NCBI GenBank assembly: GCA_903970315.1 | Contig: CAJCIJ010000359.1 | Location: 1-5,154 of the forward strand | Length of the DNA stretch: 5,154 bases | Direction: 5' to 3' | From: Actinomycetota bacterium | GTDB taxonomy: Bacteria; Actinomycetota; Thermoleophilia; Solirubrobacterales; Solirubrobacteraceae | Shown here: piece after piece, positions 1 to 4,208 of the stretch | Numbering within the stretch: the first letter of the stretch is position 1 | How the letters are laid out: each line of letters starts with the position of its first letter | Made by a program: the position numbers and the translations under genes | The notes under the pieces: generated by a model | Told to the model about the DNA's origin: nothing | What the model saw: only the letters and a program-made list of their open reading frames with translations | The model's database searches: none

Positions 1-20
1 GGGTTTGACGCGTCAAACCC
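1..20. repeat. Perfect 20-bp palindrome at the window edge, inside alkB
   Basis: GGGTTTGACG is followed by its exact reverse complement. It encodes GFDASN-P of AlkB on the minus strand. Because both halves encode residues that fit the conserved AlkB D..NP segment, it looks like real sequence and not a fold-back artefact. No function is implied. Confidence 0.7.
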
Positions 21-230
21 AATGACCAGGTCGAGGATCGGAAAGAGGCCGAAGATGATGATTGGGCCGGCAAACCAGAACAGCGAAAGGGTGGTGATGT
101 GGACCAAGCCCCAAGCGATGAACGAACCCATGGGCACCAGAAGCGCGATCAGCCACAGAAACCGCTTAGGGTCGCGCCAGGCCACGGCGGGCGCCTGCGG
201 ATCTGTTGATAGCACCGATGACACGGCCAT
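1..230 (-). CDS. alkB: Alkane 1-monooxygenase (AlkB), N-terminal fragment, cut by the left window edge
   Basis: AlkB is an integral-membrane non-haem diiron enzyme that hydroxylates the terminal carbon of n-alkanes, taking electrons from rubredoxin and rubredoxin reductase. Only 76 codons are visible. They contain a WRDPKRFLWLIALLVP block (about residues 18-33) that leads into a first membrane segment (about 23-43), a second hydrophobic stretch (about 48-70), and the sequence LFPILDLVIGFDASNP at the edge. From memory this matches the LPLLD...G.D..NPP region after the second helix of Pseudomonas AlkB. The histidine boxes that bind iron lie outside the window, so activity cannot be judged. The ATG at 230 is chosen because a strong AAGGAGG lies 10 nt upstream. 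Rubredoxin genes, if present, would be to the left. A related membrane hydroxylase or desaturase of the same superfamily is the main alternative, but the LD..IG.D.SNP signature favours AlkB. Confidence 0.85.
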   Translation of the reverse strand, partial: MAVSSVLSTDPQAPAVAWRDPKRFLWLIALLVPMGSFIAWGLVHITTLSLFWFAGPIIIFGLFPILDLVIGFDASN

Positions 231-240
231 GGGTCACGCG

Positions 241-247
241 CCTCCTT
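241..247 (-). promoter_or_regulatory. Shine-Dalgarno site of alkB
   Basis: On the minus strand the sequence is AAGGAGG, a near-perfect anti-16S complement, 10 nt before the ATG at 230. It fixes the alkB start. The GTG inside the spacer is out of frame with alkB. Confidence 0.8.
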
Positions 248-281
248 GTCACACATCCATGGGTTGCTACTTGCGCTTTAC

Positions 282-287
282 ATATTA
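282..287 (-). promoter_or_regulatory. Possible -10 box of alkB (TAATAT)
   Basis: Minus-strand TAATAT lies in an AT-rich island that stands out in this GC-rich gap, about 50 nt upstream of the alkB start. It matches TATAAT at four of six positions. No good -35 element is seen at 16-18 nt, so the call is tentative. An activator-dependent or alternative-sigma promoter is possible. Confidence 0.3.
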
Positions 288-334
288 GCGCCGTTCGTCC
301 ATTGATGTAGTCAGGCCAGCGCGATCTGCCCAAT

Positions 335-368
335 GCCGTCGGACAGGCGCGTTGGGGTCCCGGACGGC
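335..368 (-). other. Bulged inverted repeat in the yceI-alkB gap (terminator or regulatory dyad)
   Basis: On the plus strand GCCGTC-GGAC (335-344) is complementary to GTCC-CG-GACGGC (357-368). This gives a 10-pair stem with a 2-nt bulge and a 12-nt loop. It lies about 60 nt past the yceI stop codon, so it could end the yceI transcript, but no run of U follows on the minus strand. It contains the CGGACAG heptamer (340-346) also found in the yceI leader, so it may instead be a binding site. Confidence 0.35.
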
Positions 369-378
369 GCAGGCGCCG
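365..378. other. Short perfect dyad CGGCGC-AG-GCGCCG
   Basis: Six-base complementary arms surround a 2-nt centre. In RNA it would fold as a 5-bp stem with a 4-nt loop. It overlaps the right end of the larger bulged repeat at 335-368 and sits about 50 nt downstream of the yceI stop. Together the two could form alternative structures between yceI and alkB. In DNA this GC-rich, a short dyad could also be chance. Confidence 0.3.
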
Positions 379-429
379 AGCCGATCGCCTGGCGCGCCGA
401 CGCCCCCTGGCCGGCAGCCGAGCGTCCTA

Positions 430-966
430 TCAGCTGTCGCGCACGAGCGCCAACCGAGCACTGAGCCGCGCCGGGCCCTGGATCATGCCCACCTTGTTCC
501 ACCCCACCCCGGCGGCGGCACGGTCAACGGCGACGTCGGTGCTCACAACCAGGTGGCCGGTGTCAGCGGCCTCTACACGTAGTGGGGCCGTAACCCCGAG
601 CGCGGTCTCGCGGATCTTCAAGACGCCGGTCATCGCAAGCCCGCCGCCATCGGCCGCCGTCACCTTCGACAGCGAAAAGGTCACGGTGGGGTGATCGGAG
701 ACGTCGAAGAAGTCGGCCGAGCGCAGGTGCTTGTCACGCTTGGCGTTGGCGGTGTCAAGGCTTGCAGCGCTGATGCGCAGCTCGCCCGTGGCGCCAGCGT
801 CGTCCACGACAATCTCCCCGGCAAACTCGCTGAAGGCGCCCTTGACCCCCACGAGCCCGAACATGGCCCGGGCCTTGAACCCAAGTTGGCTGCCCGCAGG
901 GCTCACTCGCCACGTGCCCACGGGCAGGGCAGTCGTGGATTGGCTCTCTGCATATGTGCTGCTCAT
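430..966 (-). CDS. YceI-family lipid/isoprenoid-binding protein, cytoplasmic type
   Basis: YceI-like proteins fold into a lipocalin-like beta-barrel whose pocket binds a long isoprenoid or amphiphilic lipid. The biological role of most members is unknown. At 178 residues this is normal full length for the family. Visible hallmarks are W19 with the following SQLGFKARAMFG (26-37), which fits the family's S.vgF..rhmf block; F45 in a G.F.EF.G turn; AASLDT (67-72); and RDKHLRS followed by DFFDV and HPTVTF (77-97), the strongest signature. Near the end, DR..AGVGWNKVGMI (148-162) fits the closing strand. There is no signal peptide, unlike periplasmic E. coli YceI, so it should act in the cytoplasm. 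The ATG at 966 has AGGAG 8 nt upstream. The gene is divergent from a TetR gene across about 100 bp and upstream of alkB on the same strand, suggesting TetR control and a role with hydrophobic substrates. That role is inference. Confidence 0.93.
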   Translation of the reverse strand: MSSTYAESQSTTALPVGTWRVSPAGSQLGFKARAMFGLVGVKGAFSEFAGEIVVDDAGATGELRISAASLDTANAKRDKHLRSADFFDVSDHPTVTFSLSKVTAADGGGLAMTGVLKIRETALGVTAPLRVEAADTGHLVVSTDVAVDRAAAGVGWNKVGMIQGPARLSARLALVRDS

Positions 967-974
967 CTCTGTAT

Positions 975-979
975 CTCCT
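975..979 (-). promoter_or_regulatory. Shine-Dalgarno site of yceI-like gene
   Basis: Minus-strand AGGAG lies 8 nt before the ATG at 966, an optimal distance. It supports that start. Confidence 0.75.
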
Positions 980-998
980 GTCCGAGGGTGAGACCCGA

Positions 999-1019
999 GG
1001 TGTCGGCGTCGCGGACACC
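999..1019. promoter_or_regulatory. 21-bp imperfect palindrome, probable TetR operator
   Basis: The left arm GGTGTCGGCG and the right arm CGCGGACACC are complementary at 9 of 10 positions around a single central T. The only mismatch is the seventh base from each end. It lies between the divergent yceI-like and tetR genes, 33 to 53 nt upstream of the yceI ATG. That is a typical size and place for a TetR operator. The regulator encoded 50 nt away is the natural candidate ligand. Binding itself is inference. Confidence 0.6.
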
Positions 1020-1029
1020 GTAGCAGAAG

Positions 1030-1044
1030 CGGACTAGCGGTCCG
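1030..1044. promoter_or_regulatory. Second inverted repeat CGGAC-N5-GTCCG in the divergent promoter
   Basis: Perfect 5-bp arms flank TAGCG. The arm CGGAC also occurs in the right half of the 21-bp palindrome 11 nt away, so both could be bound by the same regulator. It lies where the -35 region of a tetR promoter using TATTCT (1061-1066) would fall. It is weaker than the neighbouring palindrome. Confidence 0.4.
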
Positions 1045-1060
1045 ATTGTCTCGTTGGCTC

Positions 1061-1066
1061 TATTCT
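1061..1066 (+). promoter_or_regulatory. Possible -10 box of tetR (TATTCT)
   Basis: TATTCT agrees with TATAAT at four of six positions and sits in the only AT-rich patch before tetR. It lies so close to the first possible start codons (TTG 1068, GTG 1077, GTG 1086), none of which has a Shine-Dalgarno site, that the transcript may be leaderless or nearly so. Transcription starting about 7 nt downstream would put the 5' end next to GTG 1077. No convincing -35 box is seen. Confidence 0.25.
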
Positions 1067-1067
1067 G

Positions 1068-1667
1068 TTGCTGACCGTGCTGCCCGTGGAGCTCCCCCTT
1101 GTCGCCGACCGGCACGAACGCGCCGACGCGGCGGCCAACCGCGCACGGATCCTGCGTGCCGCGCGACGGCTGCTGGCAGAGCAGGGGGTCTCGGCGGTGT
1201 CGATGGACGCCGTGGCGGCCGCCGCAGGAGTCGGCAAGGGAACGATCTTTCGTCGCTTCGGCAGTCGCGCGGGGCTCACGCACGCGCTGCTTGACGACTA
1301 CATGCGCAGCTTCCAGGACGCCATCCTGACTGGGCCGCCGCCACTTGGCCCTGGGGCGCCGGCAGGCGACCGTCTTGAGGCTTTCTGCCTGGCGCTCGTG
1401 AGCACGCAGTGGACGCATATGGAGCTCGCCCTGGCCGCGGACCCTCAGCCGGGCGACCCGCAGGCCGGCGCCTACTCGTTCCTCTTGACCCACGTGCGCA
1501 AGCTGGTCGAGCAGCTGCAGCCAGGCGCCGATGCGGGCGTGCTCGCGCTGCTGATCCTGGGCGCGATCTCCCCCCCGGTCCTGGCCTGGCTGCGCCGCGA
1601 CGTCAGCAGCGGCGATCAGGCACTCGCCGACAGCGTGGTCAGACTGCTGCGGGGTATCACCGGATGA
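1068..1667 (+). CDS. TetR/AcrR-family transcriptional regulator
   Basis: This is a one-component repressor type: an N-terminal helix-turn-helix binds an operator, and ligand binding in the C-terminal helical domain releases it. With the longest start the protein has 199 residues. The TetR N-terminal domain is clear at about residues 22-70: NRARILRAARRLLAEQGV, then SMDAVAAAAGVGKGTIFRRF, with GKGTIFRRF (57-65 or so) as the recognition helix region. The C-terminal half is leucine- and alanine-rich and variable, as in all TetR proteins, so the ligand cannot be read from it. The start is uncertain: TTG 1068, GTG 1077 or GTG 1086 are in frame and none has a good ribosome binding site. The VELPLV stretch just before the domain recalls related actinobacterial regulators and favours one of the GTG codons. 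It is divergent from the yceI-like gene with palindromes between, so it probably controls that gene and itself, and perhaps alkB. Confidence 0.92.
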   Translation: MLTVLPVELPLVADRHERADAAANRARILRAARRLLAEQGVSAVSMDAVAAAAGVGKGTIFRRFGSRAGLTHALLDDYMRSFQDAILTGPPPLGPGAPAGDRLEAFCLALVSTQWTHMELALAADPQPGDPQAGAYSFLLTHVRKLVEQLQPGADAGVLALLILGAISPPVLAWLRRDVSSGDQALADSVVRLLRGITG

Positions 1668-1690
1668 CGGAAAGCACCTTCTGGCCATGA
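1664..1690 (+). other. Eight-codon minigene bridging tetR and the membrane protein by two ATGA overlaps
   Basis: An ATG at 1664 overlaps the tetR stop as ATGA. It opens a reading frame MTESTFWP whose TGA (1688-1690) overlaps the ATG of the next gene, again as ATGA. A ribosome ending tetR could reinitiate and be handed on to the membrane-protein start, which has only a weak ribosome binding site. This is read directly from sequence. Whether it is translated is unknown, and such a short frame can arise by chance. Confidence 0.25.
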
Positions 1691-2277
1691 CCGCGTTTGG
1701 TGTCATGGGTGCGCTGATCATCTTGGCGCTTTCGCCGGTGTACCTGCGGCGGGTCCTACGCGGCCCAACCCGTCCGCACCCGGTCAGCTGGGGCATCTGG
1801 TGGGTGCTGGCGGCGATTGGCGCCGCTTCCGACGGCGCCGGGGGCGGGGGCAGCGCGGTGATCGTGCTCTACGCGATGGTGGCGATCGACGGCGCGATCT
1901 TCATCGCGGCATTGCGGGTCGCCGAGGGCAGGACGTCGCTGTGGGAACTTTGGCCGCTTTTGCCCGCAGCGGTCGGCGTGGCTGTCTGGCTGGGCTCCCA
2001 AGACCCGCTGGCAGCGGCGATCGGAGTTGTCAGCGCGGACACGTGCGCCTTCTGGCCGACGCTGTCCAAGACCTGGCGTGCGCCCGGGTCGGAGCCGGCA
2101 CTGACCTGGGCGGTGGCGGGCGGTGCCTTCGCGCTGGCCTGCGCCAGTGTTCCTGCGATCACCTGGTCCTCGCTGCTCTACCCCGTATATCTGACCGTCA
2201 GCAGCCTGCTGATCGCAGGCATTGCCTGGGGACGGCGTGAGCGCGGTCCGGCAGTCCAGCTGAACCCGAGCGGTTGA
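1687..2277 (+). CDS. Seven-helix membrane protein with internal duplication, SWEET/PQ-loop-like
   Basis: The protein (196 residues) has about seven hydrophobic segments, near residues 4-20, 33-50, 56-77, 88-103, 107-123, 139-156 and 163-182. The two halves look related: SPVYLRRVLRG.TRPH.VSW (16-35) aligns with FWPTLSKTWRAPGSEPALTW (122-141). In both, a proline at the end of a helix is followed by a basic loop and a tryptophan opening the next helix. Three helices, a linker helix, then three helices is the plan of SWEET sugar transporters and PQ-loop proteins, which also carry prolines in the first helix of each half. I therefore suggest a distant PQ-loop-type carrier, substrate unknown. Sequence identity to a characterised member was not checked, and the PQ dipeptide itself is absent. 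It starts 19 bp after the tetR stop on the same strand, so the two are probably cotranscribed. The ribosome binding site is weak (GGAAAG, 12 nt upstream). Confidence 0.8.
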   Translation: MTAFGVMGALIILALSPVYLRRVLRGPTRPHPVSWGIWWVLAAIGAASDGAGGGGSAVIVLYAMVAIDGAIFIAALRVAEGRTSLWELWPLLPAAVGVAVWLGSQDPLAAAIGVVSADTCAFWPTLSKTWRAPGSEPALTWAVAGGAFALACASVPAITWSSLLYPVYLTVSSLLIAGIAWGRRERGPAVQLNPSG

Positions 2278-2316
2278 CGCGTTACGCCGGCACTTCCAAT
2301 GGGTGCAGCGCAGCAG

Positions 2317-4134
2317 TCAATCCAGTGCTGCCAGCTCGGCCAACAGCGACTCGCCGTGCTTGTCACAGAACGATGGTCCGATTCCTTTGATCTCCAGCAG
2401 CTCGGCAAGGCTCCTCGGGCGGCATCCAAGCACGGCCTCCAAGACGCTGTCGGTCGTCACCGTGAACGCAGGCTTGCCCTGCGCCCTGTCCTTGCGCCAC
2501 GCCCGTAGCGCCTCAAAGCGCGGCTCCTGTAAGGGCTCCAGGGCCAAGTTCATGGCGTGGCCACGGCGGCCGGCCGTCGCCGGGCGCACACCGCGACCGC
2601 TCGCTCCGGACGAGTTCACCGCGTGCGCAAGACCCGGGTCGGGGGCGCAGACGTCGCAACACCTGACGGTGGGAACAGCCTCAGATGCATCACCGAAGTG
2701 ATCGAGTATCTGGCGTCTACGACAGGTCTGACCTTCGGCGCTGAATCGCTCGATGGACCTGTAGGACTCCCACGCGCGATCGCTGGCCGCCTTGATCGCC
2801 AGCTGGGCCAGACGCGGACTGCCGTGGCCGGTGAGCGTCACGACCAGCCCGTCGCGACCGCCCGGGGCAAGCTCGACGGCGCCGGCACGCTCGGCGATCG
2901 AAAGCAGCACGCGATCGTGGTCCCCGACGTCGGTGTACGCCAGCACCGCGACTCCACTGTCTGCCGCAGACCGAAGGCCGTTGACGTAGCGCCTGACTTC
3001 GTCCAAGCTGGTCTGCCTCCTGGTGATGAAGGAGATCAGCCGGCCGAGGTCCGAGCGCGCGGCCAACAGCAGCGCCCGCGCCGGCGCTCCGTCGCGGCCT
3101 GCCCGGCCGGCCTCCTGGTAGTAGGCCTCCAGGCTCGTGGGCAGGGCCCAGTGCACGACGGTGCGCACGTCGGCCTTGTCGACACCCATGCCGAAAGCAC
3201 TCGTGGCGACCACCACGTCGGCGGCGCCGTCCATGAACGCCGCCTGGCTGTGCTGGCGGGCCTCGCTTGTCATCCCCGCGTGGTAGGCAACCGCGGCCAC
3301 TCCCCGGCGCGCCAGAGCGTCCACCAGCTCCTCGGTGTCCTTGCGCGTGCCGCAGTAGACGATCGCGGGAGTTGCCGCGGGCTGGTCCAGCACGTGCATC
3401 AGCGCCGAACGCTTGCGCGCGAGCGCGCCCTTGCCCTGAAGTCCGGCCACGTCGAAGGTCAGGTTCGGCCGGTCAAAGCCCGAGCGAATGGACAGCCACT
3501 GGCGCAGCCCCAGACGTTGGGCGATCTCCTCGGCGACGCGCGGGGTGGCAGTTGCCGTCGCGGCCATCACCGCCGGCCGGCCGACCTGGCGCAAGTCACG
3601 CCGGCACGCCCCGATCGCGTCGTGCAGGCGCAGGTAGTCCGGCCTGAAGTCGTGCCCCCACTCCGCCACGCAGTGGGCCTCGTCAACGACGAACAGCGCA
3701 ACCGAGCGGCGCGACAGCGCCTGGCGAAACGCCGCGGAGGCAAACCGCTCGGGCGCGGCCAACACCACCTGCGTGGACCCCGCCTCAATCTCGCTTAGCG
3801 CCTCGGCGTTGTGCCCCTCCTGCATTCCGGAGGCCAGCATGGCCGACCTGACGCCCGCCTGCTGGAGCCGGCGCAGCTGATCGGCCATCAGCGCGATCAG
3901 CGGGCTGACCACGACCACCAGCCCAGCACCGGCAAGTGCAGGCAGCTGGTAGCAGAGCGACTTTCCTCCGCCTGTCGGCATCACCACCAGGCTGTCGCGG
4001 CCGGCCAGCGCGGCCTCAACGGCCTCCCGCTGGCCGGGTCGGAACTCGTCCAGGCCAAATCGCGCCAGCAACTGCTCGGGCGTGGGGGGCGACGCAACGG
4101 TCTCCGCAGGCGCACTCGGGGCAGTGGTGTGCAC
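2317..4134 (-). CDS. recQ: RecQ-family ATP-dependent DNA helicase with HRDC domain
   Basis: RecQ helicases unwind DNA 3' to 5' using ATP in recombination and replication-fork repair. At 605 residues this is close to the E. coli length. All helicase motifs are present: FRPGQREAV (31-39), Walker A MPTGGGKS (52-59), VVSPLIALMADQ (75-86), DEAH (151-154) with the aromatic-rich loop EWGHDFRPDY (158-167), ATATATP (192-198), IVYCGTRKDTEEL (258-270), VVVATSAFGMGVDKADVR (307-324) and QEAGRAGRDG (340-349). A winged-helix-like stretch (about 377-436) comes next, then the zinc module with C471, C492, C493 and C496. An HRDC domain (about 538-603) with LAELLEIKGIGP closes the protein. The winged-helix-like part precedes the zinc module, the reverse of E. 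coli RecQ, and the cysteines are spaced C-x20-CC-x2-C. I recall a CCDVC form in other actinobacterial RecQ proteins, so this is probably a subgroup trait. The start is GTG 4134, with an in-frame stop two codons upstream and no strong ribosome binding site. Confidence 0.95.
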   Translation of the reverse strand: MHTTAPSAPAETVASPPTPEQLLARFGLDEFRPGQREAVEAALAGRDSLVVMPTGGGKSLCYQLPALAGAGLVVVVSPLIALMADQLRRLQQAGVRSAMLASGMQEGHNAEALSEIEAGSTQVVLAAPERFASAAFRQALSRRSVALFVVDEAHCVAEWGHDFRPDYLRLHDAIGACRRDLRQVGRPAVMAATATATPRVAEEIAQRLGLRQWLSIRSGFDRPNLTFDVAGLQGKGALARKRSALMHVLDQPAATPAIVYCGTRKDTEELVDALARRGVAAVAYHAGMTSEARQHSQAAFMDGAADVVVATSAFGMGVDKADVRTVVHWALPTSLEAYYQEAGRAGRDGAPARALLLAARSDLGRLISFITRRQTSLDEVRRYVNGLRSAADSGVAVLAYTDVGDHDRVLLSIAERAGAVELAPGGRDGLVVTLTGHGSPRLAQLAIKAASDRAWESYRSIERFSAEGQTCRRRQILDHFGDASEAVPTVRCCDVCAPDPGLAHAVNSSGASGRGVRPATAGRRGHAMNLALEPLQEPRFEALRAWRKDRAQGKPAFTVTTDSVLEAVLGCRPRSLAELLEIKGIGPSFCDKHGESLLAELAALD

Positions 4135-4208
4135 CGCTCAGACGCTACCCACAGCCTCGGGCGTAACGCTGCTGCCCGGGCGCCGCTGACGGGCCCTCGC
4201 CGGCGGCC

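Noticed and set aside
249..260. Three-codon leader frame (ATG GAT GTG TGA) just before the alkB ribosome binding site on the minus strand
   Set aside because: It is too short to judge, has no ribosome binding site of its own, and no attenuator structure accompanies it.
22..288. Open frame of 88 codons on the plus strand opposite alkB
   Set aside because: The minus-strand frame encodes recognisable AlkB with a strong ribosome binding site, and this frame has no such support.
963..1796. Open frame of 277 codons on the minus strand opposite tetR
   Set aside because: It covers the tetR gene and both intergenic edges, its composition is shadow-like, and the TetR domain on the other strand is unmistakable.
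2278..2316. Search for a shared terminator in the convergent gap between the membrane protein and recQ
   Set aside because: Only a GCGT-T-ACGC mini-dyad with a 1-nt centre is present, which cannot form a hairpin, and no T-run is seen.
2557..3798. Long open frame of 413 codons on the plus strand opposite recQ
   Set aside because: It lies fully antisense to a clear RecQ helicase, is rich in Arg, Gly, Ala and His as expected of a GC-rich shadow frame, and has no recognisable motif.
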